DNA of 64,000 nt from positions 496,001-560,000 of the forward strand of contig JAJEKV010000235.1 of the NCBI GenBank assembly GCA_021234155.1. The letters run 5' to 3'. Positions 47,500 to 62,206 of this stretch are shown here, piece after piece. Under the pieces are notes generated by a model. The model had not been told where the DNA came from, did not search any database, and saw only the letters and a list, made by a program, of their open reading frames with translations. The first letter of the stretch is position 1; each line of letters starts with the position of its first letter. The translations under genes and the position numbers were made by a program. This stretch comes from Isoetes taiwanensis (taxonomy: Eukaryota > Streptophyta > Lycopodiopsida > Isoetales > Isoetaceae).

Positions 47500-48370
47500 T
47501 ATGCTTTCACTAAATATCAATGCTCAAGGGTGTAGTCAAGCCTCTTGTTTCGGCCAAGCATGCAAATCGGCTTAAATGAAGCCTTTGTCTCCCTCTTGCG
47601 TCGCTAGAGATCTGATGCACGGTCATGGTACAGGAGCACCTAAGGTCGAACCCTAGGGTTCTCACAGTGATAGTTAGTTTGGCGCAGTGATGCTTAACAA
47701 TAAGGAGGTTTGTCAACAAGGGCAGATAGCTTATGACAGCTTCGTCGAGCTTTTGCAGATGGAAGAATGTCGTGGAGTGACACAGGATAGCTAAGCATGG
47801 AAACTCGGGTTAAATGAAGCTTTTGTCCCACACTCGCGTCACTGGTGCTATGATACACGCCCTGACAAAGGAACAATAGGCCATTTCTTGGTTGAGCTTT
47901 AGCAGGATGTCTCTTTATCAAGTGTTGAAGGCACCTAAGGTTGCCTAAGGTTGAAACCATGATAACTGAGCATGGGAACTCGGGTAGGTGAGTAGGGAAA
48001 CTCGGGTTGAATGAAGCCTTTATCTCGCATTTGCGTCATTGGAGCTCTGATGCATGGTCATGGTACATGAGCAATACGCCATTTCTCAGTGGTGCTTTAG
48101 CAGGATGTCTCTTGATCATGTAATGAAGACACCTAAGGTTATCATCCAGGGTTGGCAGCTGTGATGGTTAGCTTGGCACGGTCATGTTTAACACTAAGGA
48201 GATCTGTCAGCAAGCTCAACGGATGGCTTATGATAGCTTCATCGAGCTTTTGGAGATGGAAGAATATCATGGAGCGCCACAAGGTAACCGAGCATGGAAA
48301 CTCGGGTTAAATGAAGCCTTTGTCTCACACTCTTGCGTCATTGGTGCTCTGATGCAGCTCATGATGGGGT
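47500..48370. repeat. Irregular tandem array, about four units of 200-300 bp
   Basis: AGCATGGAAACTCGGGTTAA or close variants, followed by ATGAAGCCTTTGTCTC and a TGCGTCAYTGG block, recur at about 47,560, 47,793, 47,991 and 48,292. The spacing of 238, 198 and 301 bp shows internal deletions. Small open frames within it repeat the same peptide and are not genes. 47,129-47,499 holds nothing recognised. Confidence 0.75.
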
Positions 48371-48599
48371 GATGTTCTAGACAAAGATTGGAAGCCTACC
48401 ACAGATTTTGAACAGAAGAAAGACTTTCAAGCATTGCAGCATTTGAGACTTTGTATCTGCCGAGAGTTTATGAGAGATCAGAAAATACAAATTCTTTACA
48501 AAAGCATTTTAATTCTTACAGACAACTTGTTTGTACAAATATGAAAGACTATCTTCAACAACACAAGAAGCTTCAAGAAAAATTCTTTGGGAAGGGGGG

Positions 48600-49819
48600 A
48601 ACATGGTGAGGTAAAGCTTATTCTGTATGCCTTGAATGGATTATTTGAATGAATTATCTTCTGAGTACCAACATGTTATCAACCATTACCAACATGTTAT
48701 CAACCATTATAAGCTCAAGCACAAGATCCAAATCAGCTTCCACCATTTTCAACAACTCCTCACGGAAGCAGAAATAGATCTAAGGAAAAAGGATAATCAA
48801 GAATTTGCGCACTACTCTAAGGCGAGATCCACTTCCACTACTAATAGGAAGTCATCTACATCTGAAACACAACCCTTTTTTTCCGAAAGAAAAGAAAATT
48901 TTTGTATTTTATATGAAAAAGTGTAAAGTACAATTTTTCAAACTTCACCGAGGACTACTACATGAGTAATCTCAACATCTTCATCCTCTATAAACTGAAA
49001 CTTATTCGATTGAGTAGCAGCAAAATAAACGGACTATAATATAACCAATGGATGGAGTTGACTCTCAGATTGTGTCTGAGGTGCATAGTGGAGTGCTGCA
49101 TTGTCAAGGTCATAGCTAGCCTAAAGCTGGCTAGACTGAGTACAAACCCAGCCACCAAACTCCTTCCCTAAAAGCCTGGTGCAGAATATAGAAGCTCCTG
49201 TATAGTCCCCTAGCTCGACAATCTCCACTAAAAGGGTTACCCTGTGAGGGAGTCTTCCACTTTCGTTATCCCATCAAAGCGCCCATACATCCGTGATAAA
49301 TAAGCACAACTATCTTGTTAATTAAGACAAATACCACCAATTCCATGCATAAGTACGTCTTCCACTTTCATTATCCCATCAAACAACCCATACATCCTTG
49401 ATAAGTAAGCAACCATCTTGTTAATCAAGACAAATGCCACCAATTCCATGCTTAAGTACGACAGACGCAGAACTCAAGGTTCTCACACTTACAGTTCAAG
49501 AAATGAAATGGCTTCTCAATCTCTACGAAGACCTTGGTGTTCATGCCAAACCTGCACTATTTTACTGCACTACTTTACTGTGACAACAGTGGAGCAATTC
49601 AGAATGTTAAAAGACTTCAAAAGGCATCTCAAAATCAAGCACATGGACATCAAGATGTGCTTTATCAGAGATCAGATATACAATGGCTACCTTACTCTAC
49701 TGTACTGTCCAACACAAGATTAGGCAATGGATCGTTTTACAAAACCACTTGCTGGCAAGGCATTCTTCAAAATGAATGCACTACTCCAAATGATGCCCCA
49801 CACTTTAACTCAGGGGGGA
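48600..49819 (+). pseudogene. Ty1/copia remnant (gag-like piece and RNase H end)
   Basis: 48,636-48,926 resembles a copia gag segment (ILYALNGL in one frame, then a linker). The clearest part is RNase H: ELKVLTLTVQEMKWLLNLYE (about 49,470), ALFYCTTLL, then IKHMDIKMCFIRDQIYNGYL (about 49,640), LLYCPTQD, and in another frame FTKPLAGKAFFKMNALLQMM (about 49,734-49,793) and TLTQGG. The order is that of the copia pol carboxy end. Reverse transcriptase and integrase are missing, so the element is internally deleted as well as frameshifted. Confidence 0.75.
49252..49461. repeat. Two tandem copies of a 105-bp unit inside the copia remnant
   Basis: GTCTTCCACTTTCRTTATCC to CATGCWTAAGTACG, starting at 49,252 and 49,357, about 90 percent identical. 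Confidence 0.8.
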
Positions 49820-50184
49820 TGATGCTAAGGCTGAATGCTTATTTCGTATGTTTATGTTCATTGTGTTTTATTTTATCTGCCCCCATGCTGGTCCTCATGG
49901 GGGATGTTAGGATAAGATATCCTAGCTGTCACTAGATGACTAGGCATGTGGTGACACAGCACCTGTTGCTGACATGGCTCAACTATAAGCCATAGTTACG
50001 CTCACTACCATTTTTAGTACTTTGCATGTGCTGACCTGTCACCTGCTGACATGACTCAACTATAATTACGCTCGCTACTAGAGTAGTTCTTTCTAGCAAA
50101 GCTCATGTGCTCATGCTTTCCTGTCTTTGTGTCTCTCTCTTCATCCTATCATCAATCTACACAAAGCTTTCATACAGCTTTACA
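49820..50184 (+). mobile_element. Copia 3' LTR
   Basis: A polypurine tract AGGGGGGA (49,812-49,819) lies right after the pol end, and the LTR starts TGATGCTAAGGCTG. The end is placed at TTTACA (50,184) because it gives a TG...CA element of ~365 bp, a normal copia LTR length. It contains an internal duplication (CACCTGTTGCTGACATGG and CACCTGCTGACATGACTC). No 5' LTR was found in the window. Confidence 0.55.
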
Positions 50185-51378
50185 ATGTCGGGGACTCAAA
50201 TCATGGATATTAAATGCCTAGGGCCACGATACAATATGAACCTCATCCCCATGTGGTCCAGAATAATTCATTCACTCTATAACTTCGAGCGAGTAGTAAC
50301 CTGCATCAAAACCTTAAAAGTTTCTTCCTTCTGGGAGGCGTTTGTGCATTGCATCTCTGTAACTGAAACCAGTTTTAAAGTTAACCAGATTAATGCTCTG
50401 CTACCAATATATTACCATCATGTTGACCCTTTTTATGAATGCCTTCTCAAGCTGCCACCTAGATGTCTTGATGAAACATTTTTTGAAACACGATAAGCTT
50501 TGCCTTGTGAACTCTGGATATTAGCTTCAGTTTCCTGAACCCATTCTGTCTGGCCTTCCAATTCGAAGCACACATCAGTGAGCTAATTTAAATACACAAG
50601 CAGGGTTCCAAACCCTGCCAGTCATTCACCCGTATTAAAATTCAGCTGCTTGAAACTCATTACCATTATACAATTCGCCGGGATGCTCATAGGCTGTATC
50701 AAATGCAATGCGTATGGACTACATGAAATGCAAGCAATTCAATTATCACAAATGCAAATATTAGCTTTACATTTGCTGCTTGACAGTAAATAGCTCATGT
50801 TTGCCTAGAATGAATTAAGATATACTATTTAATAAAATAAAAAGCAAGCACAATATTCCCTTCACCTTGTGAAAAAACCTTTGCCCAATGAATGGCTAGC
50901 ACACACTAGTTGCTTGAAATACGTCTCAACATCCTAAGGTGCAGAAATCAAAGACATGGTAGATGACAAGTGCAGATGATCTAGACAATTAAACTTACAC
51001 GAGCTTGGGCAAAGTCCATGAAGTCAGCCTGTATAGAAAAACCTGCAAAATACATAAGAACCTGCAGCAACAGCTTGGAGCTTAGTCCTTGAAGATCAAT
51101 ATAAGAAAATAAGCAAGTACATAGTTCACATGCAAGAAAATTATTCGGCGATGTTGCAGAGAGTTATTCACCTGTTGGTGGGTGTAAAAGAACCGGGATA
51201 AAGAAGAAATATAAAGCAACATCATGTCCACTAAAGCTTTACATTATGAAACACATACAGTGATGTTCTTTCGGTATCAGTAGAACTAATAAATCAATCC
51301 TACCTTGAGTTCAGGTTTAAAAGCACACTTCCAAACTAAAGTGTGCACACTTTATATATGCAGAACTATATTTTTGAA
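50185..51378. other. Interval between the copia LTR and MED27 (likely includes the MED27 3' UTR)
   Basis: No repeat or coding signal recognised. The open frame at 50,107-50,496 starts in the LTR and has no family features. Part of this interval should be the MED27 3' untranslated region; no polyadenylation site was assigned. Confidence 0.4.
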
Positions 51379-54300
51379 TTAAAGACACACCCCCAACTTG
51401 AGGCATGGTTTTCTATGTTTGCATGGTTGAGGCATCTTGACTGTCTTGAACGCCATCCCCTTCCAGCAGCCAATATGATACACAAGAGAATCAGCCTCCA
51501 ATTGAGAAGACTCAAGATTCATAATATGCCCAGCATGCGGAGGTCTGACGATTGGAGGTAGCAAGAGATTTGTAGCTCGATCAAGAAGCAGTCTCTTTCC
51601 ACATAGCCTGCAATATGAAAACATTGCAGACTATCATCAGCATTGCAGAGACAAATACACGAGAAACATGATATAAACTTACTTGCACTGGGCGGAGAAA
51701 AGCGTTCGATATTGATACAACCATTTCTATAGAATCAGAATAGACATTTGATTAGCAGATAAATTCACGCACCAGAAAATGCTGCAATCACAGCCAATAG
51801 ATTATTTGATATGTGTTACCAGCAAGAGATCAAGACATGAGGACCCATGGCGCTGAACTAAAAGGTGCATTGTGTTGTTTGCATGCTCCTGCAACAGACA
51901 TGCTTAAGTCTCGAAAACACTGATATATTAAAAAAAATTAGTTAACTATGCTAATATAGAAATAATATGGTCCTAGATCCCAACCAATAATTATTCTGTC
52001 ATCTTTGCAACCATCGGTTACTCAAACCATTCATCAATTAAAAACTTGCCCAAAAGTACTTTGCTGCCAGGTGTTATACTAGTTGCTTCATGGCACCTTC
52101 CTCTCTTTCAGCATAGAGAAAGACCAGTCAGAGGGCTTTTACATGCTCAATAATATTGTCAATAGAGATTTACTTGGAAGCAACAACTTAGTTTTAAGCT
52201 CAGTCCAAACCGCCACATGAGGACATCAAGTATCATGTTCACCACATTGATAATTTGACAACACGGGCTACAAGACAGATAGATTAGCTTTGTGTTCACA
52301 AGTTTGGAATGTCACACTCTCGAATTCAATGAAGACCAAACCAGAACGACTAGGCAAAACGAGAGACGTCCCCCATCGCCAATATATTGCACAGCTGATC
52401 AATATCAACATCATGGAACTGACATCAAATGCAAAGTCTGAATTCTTTTTTACATTTACTATCCATCCCAGAATATACAGCGAATGTCCAGCCCTGAATT
52501 TAAGCTCTTTTAGTGTTTTAATCATCTAAATACACCACAATAACGTTTCAACATGTGCATACCGAGAGCTTCTGGAAAAGATGCGAACTTGAAACTCCCC
52601 ATGCATGAACATGTCCACCAGCCTGCAAAATGCCTACAAATTTAGTTTTCCACAAGTGAAGAACGATTATAGATTGAACATAATGGATGTAAAAGATTTT
52701 AAGTCAACACACAAGCCACTAAAGCTACACTTTCTGTTTAAAAATTATATTGCAATGCCCTTTTTCAAGCAAGCATGCTCCATTGGTTGGTAAGTCATAT
52801 TAATGGCCCCATTAATGCATGAGATGGAAATAAATATGAGACACCAAATAAATCCATGTTCTTTCTAGAAATACAAAGATGAAAACATGTGCACAAACAG
52901 CTCAACAACAAGACAGATATTCAGGATCTTGATCTAAAACCGCTAAACCAAGCTACTCCAGGCCACATTTCCATCTCAAAATAGAGTGCACTGCTCAGCC
53001 ATTGCCCCAAATGGTGGTAAATGGTGACAAATGACAATAGGATAGCAGCTTAATTGAACTCATGCAGCATAAACTCCTAGGTCTATCTTGTTGAGCTGGC
53101 AACTGTTACGAATAGCAAGTTGGATCAAGTTAAGTCCACACAGGACCATACGAGAATTATGGCCACAGCCAAAAGGACAGCAGAAATGGTGATTAACTTG
53201 CCACCCAACCTATAAACTCAGATCAATCCAAGCTCCCCACCAAGCTGAGAGCTAGCATACGACCATGTGATCCCAGGATTCCTCCCTCCCAGGTCCATAC
53301 ACATAGCCAATTCTCCCTTCACCTTTCCCCAAGACCTTTCACTAAAGGTGGCTTGGCATATAAGGCGTACACATTATATCGCTATTTTTCCCCTTTCTAG
53401 CCTCTATGGACGGCGCCCAAGAAGGCCTCCCCTAAGCGTGTCTTACCATTAAAGAGTCCCAGCTCAGAATCGTAACAGCAAATTTATCTGTTCTGAAATA
53501 TTTGTAAGTTCCTTGCTGTTATGAGTAGAAATCTCAATCTGATCATGGTACCACGTGTTCAGCCTCTTTGTTATACATAATCATATATAATCATCATCTG
53601 AGCCAAAATCTTAATGTTTTGCAAATAGGTAACGACCACAAATTGATAGGCTAGGCGACCATTAGGTTGAAGGTCCAGTAAATAAAAAATGAATTACTTG
53701 AAGGGTAATCTTGCAGGTTTGGTACTGGGCTTTTAAAGAACGCCAATTCATGAGCATGCACAAAATTAACAACGGTAACACCTTTAGGCTTACCTCATCA
53801 TGAGAAAACAAGCCAACATGAGCAGGATGAACTGAACCAGCAGGCCGCAAGGACACTACTGCTCTCAGAATGTCAGGAATCAATATTTCCAGAACTCCAA
53901 CCTCTTCTCTAGTTGACGCATTGGATGCATCTAAATCTTGTTCATTTGCATCAGCCAATTTGGTGGCTCTTATACTTTCACCTTTTCTAGACAGCCTTCC
54001 AGTTATTTTCCTCATCCATTCCAGACGTGAGTATGGCCTCACTGTCATTCCAGGAGCATCATTCTCTATGGCCTTAAGTACTTTAATAAGAGCAGCACTT
54101 TCTTGATCATTGGCATTGCCATTGTCAATTCCATGAGATCGTTTTGGGAGACAGCTATCTTCAAGATGTGGAAAGTAGAGTCTTTTTTGTTCTGTGAAGG
54201 CTTTTAAAGCCAACCTGAAAGTAGAAAATACAGTTTTTATACGCATAGTGCTTGTGAAAGAAAATAATGGAAGGCAAAAGAAAGGAAATTTCAAAAGTGC

Positions 54301-55531
54301 CTATCATGCATGGACAAATCCGAACTTCCATGTATGTCTCCATAAGACAAAGGGAAGTTACAATACAAAATGTTATATACTTCTGAAAAGAACGTTTTGG
54401 TGGAGTAATTAAGAATGGCTGACAGTATTTCCCTTAGTTGCATGTCTGCCTTAAAAAAACAGAGGCAATTGGCTTCTTTTGATATAAAGATATGCGTATG
54501 GTTTAGAAATTAAGCTCCCTAACTCATTGTACAGGAACCTGTGAAAACACATTATCCTATTGATGCTTGTTCACACGATATCAACTATCATTTGTGCAAC
54601 TCTTTTATCTATTTAGGCATAAAAAGGAGAAAGAAGTCATGCAAAGATAACTAAACTCTTAATTTATATCACAATGGGTTCAAAAGTGACAAAATTTGCG
54701 TTCTCCATTGCAACATGTTCTTCGAACCTGCTTTTATCAACCGCTGATGCAGCAGCTTGCCCAGCAATTTGACGCTTCCAGGAATACGAAACAATGGCTC
54801 CATCTGGGCAGACAAGTGGTATCTGTGAACCCCAGGGTTGATTATCGTCATATCTTTGTTGTGCTCCACTCAAAACTCCTGCAGCTTCCAATTCTCTGCC
54901 TGCAGTCATATGTGGGTAGGTATTCTTAAAGGGCTGTAATGCGAGTAGCTTGTTTACAAACATAAACATTCTCGAAGTCCTCCTCCCTTTTATATTCTTT
55001 GTTCTATATCGAAAATCTGAGATACTGGAACGAGGTACTAGAGCTGACCTGTGGCTTTGAGGTCATCCAGGGCATGTTTGGTCTTCTCAGCTGCTACCAT
55101 CAAAGCTTCATTATTTCCTGATTTTTACGTGCACCATCACCAACCATAATTAAGGCCTCCATAAGCATATCCGCTCCTGCTCTAACATCCGAAATAAGAC
55201 GTATGGCTTGGTCTAGCCCCTTCATGGCATTGGCAAGCTGCTTGGGAGGTGCCTGACCATCATGCGGCACTGCCACACTAGTTTGTGGCCTGGGATATGA
55301 TCCAAGACTATTGATCGTGATACCTGATAAAGGATCCGGTTGATCAGTTGTAGAAAAGAGAGGGGATGCGCGGGCGCCAGTAAAACCAGTAGAAGGCGAA
55401 GAAAGCACAGGGCTACACAGAGAGAGGGCCTGCGCCTGAGGCTGGGCTAGCGCCGGAGATGGAACATGGGCCATTGCCTGCTGCTGTTGCTGCTGCTGTA
55501 AAAGCAGAAGCATCCTCTCTGTTGTTGCCAT
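51379..55531 (-). CDS. MED27: Mediator complex subunit 27 (MED27), seven coding exons
   Basis: MED27 is a subunit of Mediator, the nuclear bridge between transcription factors and RNA polymerase II. Exons on minus: 55,531-55,049; 54,899-54,728; 54,214-53,794; 52,622-52,563; 51,888-51,820; 51,726-51,683; 51,607-51,379. All introns are GT-AG and the phases agree. Exon 1 has a poly-Gln run and QAIRLISDVRAGADMLMEAL; exon 2 has IPLVCPDGAIVSYSWKRQIA; exon 3 has LALKAFTEQKRLYFPHLED and VLEILIPDILRAVVSLRPAG; exons 6-7 have WLYQYRTLFSAQCKLCGKRL then YHIGC. These match plant MED27 in order. The sum is ~492 residues, similar to or somewhat longer than seed-plant proteins. One problem: the frame breaks near 55,122-55,126, where an A run is one base short (sequencing error or real mutation). 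The last ~27 residues after YHIGC are not typical. Confidence 0.92.
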
Positions 55532-55576
55532 GACCGGAGATTTAAGCTCCAGATTTTGAATATTGTTCTGGCTAAT

Positions 55577-55597
55577 CTAATTGTTGGTCTTTGCCAT
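55577..55597 (-). promoter_or_regulatory. Short upstream open frame in the MED27 leader
   Basis: ATG at 55,597-55,595 opens a six-codon frame (MAKTNN) that stops at 55,577, 46 bases before the MED27 start. It could dampen translation if the transcript begins upstream of it, which is not known. The MED27 start itself has a fair context (GGTCATGGC). Confidence 0.35.
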
Positions 55598-55672
55598 CGG
55601 CCTCGGCCCGGCCTCTCAGCCTCTTGCAGGGTTCGAAAAATATTTGAGGCATCACCAGAAATTTGATGGTAT

Positions 55673-55736
55673 ATGTATGCTGCATTAGTGATCAACTTAG
55701 CAACATGTATGCTGCATTAGTGATCAACTTAGCAAC
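55673..55736. repeat. Exact 32-bp tandem duplication upstream of MED27
   Basis: ATGTATGCTGCATTAGTGAT plus CAACTTAGCAAC is present twice in a row without a difference, about 140-205 bp before the MED27 start, in the leader or promoter. Confidence 0.85.
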
Positions 55737-57592
<1,856 letters not shown>

Positions 57593-58094
57593 AGGGTTTT
57601 GCTGCTTTGTAACTGAAAGCCATAGCTCTCAATCTGAGTGTCAGATTACAGCGGGTTAGGCTCGTTGGAAAGCTTATTTCGAGCTCTTTCCAGCGGTGTA
57701 TAACATTAATACTTTTGATTCAGTTTGGCAGTCTGTAGTGGCATTTTCGGGGACTATAATGCAGGACGGCGGAGTAGTAGGACAAATGGCAAAAAAAAGC
57801 AATTTGTAGATGGGAATGGCGAAACAAAAAGAGGGAACCGAGGATCTTTGGGTCGTCATCAGACTTCGGTGCCGAACAGGGGGAGCGGAAGTATCAAGAA
57901 AAGCAGGAACCCGGTTTTCCTCCACCGTAAGGCTCCAGAGCCTGCCCCCGAGAGGGTACGGTGACCAAGCAAGATCACGTTAGATGCCGTTGGCGGATGA
58001 GGGCAGCCATGGAATTCTCAACCCGTCTATGAAGACATCAATAGAGGCCTCTGTCAAAACATGGTAAGTGATTTGAAATCTTTCTTGTTAGCTC

Positions 58095-58703
58095 ATGTGC
58101 AAGGTAAGTGGAGAAATGTCGGCACAATATGATAATGGAATTAGAGCGGTTCAAGAAGGAATTAAAGGAGAATTTGAAGCTTTCAAGCAAGAGGTTTTGA
58201 GTGAAGATAGTGATTGCGAAGATGATGTAGAAGAGCAGGAAGAAAAGGACATCTCTGGAATCCAAAAGCAATTATCAGCTTTTATAGAAGAGCAAGAAAG
58301 GAGAGAAAAAGCATTGAACATCCGTTTGATTGGCATAACGCGGAAGACCGGAGAAAAGACCAAAGACATTGTTCAGGCTTTTTGTGAAAATGGCTGGCTA
58401 CCGATAGATTCGGGCATTACGGATGCATTTCGGATTGGCAAGCAAACTGATAGGGATCGTCCCATTATTGTCAAATTCAGATCAAAGGAAGACAAGATTA
58501 ATATACTCAAAAAGAAGACCATGCTCAAGGGAAAGAAGATCCGGATCAATGATGATCTTACTAAGAACCAGTTTCAAGAGTACAAAGGAACAAAAGATCC
58601 TCAAGGAAGCAAGGCAAGCGGGAAAAAAAAGCGTCTTGGCGGCGGGGAAGGTCATGGTGGAAAATCCGAGAAAATGCATAGGTATTTGAGACCACTAGGA
58701 TAA
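58095..58703 (+). pseudogene. LINE-C ORF1 (L1-type coiled coil, RRM and CTD)
   Basis: A 202-codon open frame. Acidic stretch SEDSDCEDDVEEQEEKD, then a coiled-coil-like segment, then REKALNIRLIGI, TDAFRIGKQTDRDRPIIVKF and LKGKKIRINDDLTKNQF. That is the RRM plus carboxy-terminal domain pattern of L1 ORF1 RNA-binding proteins, which coat the element RNA. The region 57,790-58,094 upstream probably holds the amino end (basic, KKQFVDGNGETKRGNRG) in other frames. The tail after KNQFQEYKG appears frameshifted, because the next expected residues are not seen. An intact middle in a dead element suggests moderate age. Confidence 0.7.
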
Positions 58704-58707
58704 TGTG

Positions 58708-61700
58708 TTGGAACATAAATTCTATTAGTCGATTATAAAATAGATGTAGTAGATGATCTATTTTCAAATGTAGATGTTTTGTCTTCTTAGAAACTTGTGA
58801 AAATGAAGAAAAAGGTTTACGGACATACATGGATTTACACTGTTGCACTCCGTTTGGCACAATAAAGGTTGGGGCCTAAAAAGGACATCTTGGGGATTGC
58901 ATGCTATGTAAGGTCGGGCATGAAACACCGGTGAAAATAATGAATGAAAAAGAGGATCATTGCAGCATATCCGGGTGGAGTTACAAGGCCGAAAGGTAAG
59001 ATCTTTGTGGCGGGATGTTACTTTCCCGCCGAGAGAATCACCGATTTATGACTCGAGACCACCGGATCGGGATGACCCTTTTTAGCTTAGAAACGGGGAT
59101 GTGCTTTCGTTCTTTGCGCCGGATGGTGATGTTCTCTTATTAGGAGATTTCAGCGGGCGCATTGCTACCAAACAAGCGACTATCGCTAGCATGGAAGGGG
59201 ATCCCGTATGGGTTGAGATGCTTGATGATAAGGAAGTATCCCAGGAAGGATGGAGTAGAACCACGACAGATAGAATAAGATGGCCTACACCCCAAGGCAA
59301 CCATGTGCTTAATATGTGCAGCGGGCTTGATTTATTGGTTTATAATGGCACACAGAGGTTTCCAGGTACAGGTAAGTGCACATGCAGAAATGCAAGTGTT
59401 GTTGATCTCGTTCTTGCTACATCCCAGTTTGCAGAACAGGTGTTACATATGTCTATAGGGGAAGAGATGGAAAAGATCTCAGATCATACACCGAGATACC
59501 GGTTTGTGTTAAGCACCAAGAATTACACATGCCACCGAACGCGTTGTGTCTCTAAGCCCGTGACACATTATGAAATATCATAAAGTGGAAAGCTATATGA
59601 AGAAGTGTGAGGCAAGAGCCTCCACAACAAATTGGTCCAGCGACACTGATAAATTAAGTGACAAGATTGCAGAGTTAGTTCTAGATGTTGCCACTGATTG
59701 TTTTGTCTCACGCAGAAAGATGAAGGGGTTGCCATGCAATAGTTGGTTTGATGCGTCTTGTAGAGCAAAAAGAGAGGCATTTAAGCAGGCAAGGGGGGAA
59801 GATAGAGCAGAGATTAAAGAAAGAATATTTTGCACTCACGAAATCAAAAAATAAAAAGTATGTGTATCAGAGATAGCAGGAGCTGATCCGTGACACTATA
59901 GCAGATCCCAAAAAAATCTGGAATGAGCTTAAGCCTAAGATGAAGCAGGAGACCCACCTGGAAACCATGGCTTTAGTAAGCCGCGCGTAAGTTGTATCAC
60001 ATCGGAGGCCAATGTCGGTAATATTGACTTACGGGGATGTAGGTGGTGCTTTGATTTGGAAGACTTAGAAGAAGGGTTAAGTCATCTTGCCAACGGAAAG
60101 GCTGATTCAATTGGGCTGGTAGCTGAAATGTTCAAATGGGCGGGTAACTCAATACATGTTGCATTGTTGTCATTATTTAACAATGTTTTTGCGCAAAGGG
60201 TTTCCTCGACTTGGCGGTGAGAACGAGTTATCCCTTGCATAAAATTTGGAGATGAGAATGATCCTGGAAATTATCGAATGATTACGGTTAGTAGTTTATA
60301 TGCCAAATTATTTCTTTGCTATCTTTGAATTGTAAATTGAGCACGGGCTGAAAAACATAATGTTAGAGCCATCGACAGGCGGGCTTTAGACCAAAAAGAT
60401 CTACTGAGTTGATCATTTGGTTACTTTGGCGAGCTATGGTTGATTCGGTTAAGGGTAAGAAAAAACCCTTTATGCTCTTTTTGTTGATTATGCTAAGGCA
60501 TTTGACACGGTATCTCGTAGTAATTTATGGGAGAGAATGGAGGCCCTAGGGGTACCAATTGAGCTTAGACATGCAAAGGTGAAGATACTTTATGATAAAG
60601 TTTTGGTACAGCTATCATCCCCTACATTGAGCAAATTGTGAGATGTGGTAGAAAGTAATATTGGAGTGAAGCAAGGGTGCCCATTGTAAGCCCCACACTA
60701 TTTGGCCTATTCAGTAGACCAACCGCAGGCTTGGATGTCCGAATATGGCGGGGAGGGACCCCATTGTTTAGATGCATGGTTCATTTGCTCTTATATGCCG
60801 ATGATGTTGTTCTTCTTTCCCGTTCAGTGGAAGGCATGCGAGAAGCATTTAGATTGTTGGCACATTTCGTGGAATGTAAAAGTATGAGGGTAAATATGTC
60901 AAAGACTAAGATGATGGTATTTGGGACAAATAAAGTAGATCATCTTAAATTCCTCTATCATGGAGAACCGTGGAAATTGTCACCTCATATAAGTATCTAG
61001 GGATACATGTGGACAAGGGGCATATTTGGAACTTCTATTTGTTGAGCATAGAGTAAATGGAGGCTGAAAGCACTATATAACATGCGGCGTAAAAAGTGGA
61101 AAAAGCGAGAAATATGGGACTTTAGCCCAAGGCGTACATTATATCGAAAGTCTTTGGTCCAAACAGTTTTGCTCTATGGGTATGAAGTATGGGGCCGGGA
61201 TTATCACAGAGAATCGGAAAAAGGTTGAGAAAGTGTAGAAGAAGTTCTTGAGAACAGAATTGGGTACTAAAGCTCAAACTCCATATGATATTTGCTTGTA
61301 GAGTGTGGCATGATGTTACTAGAGGTCAAGCCCTATGCGTAACAGCTTACATATCTCTAAGTTGCTATTTGATATGCCGTAAGATAGCTTATCAAGGCTA
61401 GCATTAGAAGAAACAAGAGACAAGGGATGGTACTTTCGAGATATTAGGGAATGGATGAGGAAGTGGGGATGGACATTCATGGTATAATGGAGAATAAGGG
61501 CAATCTAAGAGGGTGGGTGCATGAGCACCTCATTAGAAGAAGCTGGAGAGTCAGGAGACAAAAAAAACATTTCTATAGACAAGATATAAATCCCCTCTCC
61601 AAGAGGCCAAATACCTCAAAGGAAGGTGTGTCTTTTGGCGCCGCATGATGATAAGCGGGGATGCGGCTTAGCTCCCATAGGCTTGGGGTTGAAGTAGAAC

Positions 61701-61900
61701 GTTGGAGTAATATTCCCCATGAATTGAGATTTTGCAAAGTATGCAATATGGGAGAAGTAGAAGATGAATTACATGTCATCGTAAGGTGCCCGTCATACAC
61801 AAGGGATTCGAGATAAGTACAGTATCCATTCAAACTCTTTCTTTGGAATTCTTTGATATGCCCTGGACATCACATTGGGAAATACTTGAAGGAAATATTG
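58708..61900 (+). pseudogene. LINE-C ORF2: endonuclease, reverse transcriptase and zinc knuckle
   Basis: Endonuclease: CWNINSISRL (58,708), FLETCENEEKGL, LLLGDFSGRIATKQAT (about 59,135; the usual GDFN is GDFS here) and KISDHTPRYRF (about 59,475). RT: LSHLANGKADSIGLVAEMFK (about 60,075), DPGNYRMITVSSLYAK (about 60,259), and LLLYADDVVLLSRSVEGMRE (60,786-60,845). Carboxy end: CKVCNMGEVEDELHVIVRCP (about 61,735-61,795), a C-x2-C ... H-x4-C knuckle typical of LINE ORF2. At least a dozen stops or frame changes. Confidence 0.85.
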
Positions 61901-62088
61901 ATCTGAGAGAGAACAGTTAATGAGTATTAAAGATTGTAATGTTATACATGATGAGAGATGGGAAGAGTCTAATGCATTCTTGTCGAAGATGCATTAGAGG
62001 ATATCTTTATAACGTTGAATGTGTACATTGATCGGTCTCATAGACTGGTGGTCTACGAGGCGTGATAAATACAACATTTCATTTCATT

Positions 62089-62203
<115 letters not shown>

Positions 62204-62206
62204 GCG

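Noticed and set aside
50107-50496. 129-codon plus-strand frame downstream of the copia LTR
   Set aside because: Starts inside the LTR, matches nothing known, and has no supporting splice sites.
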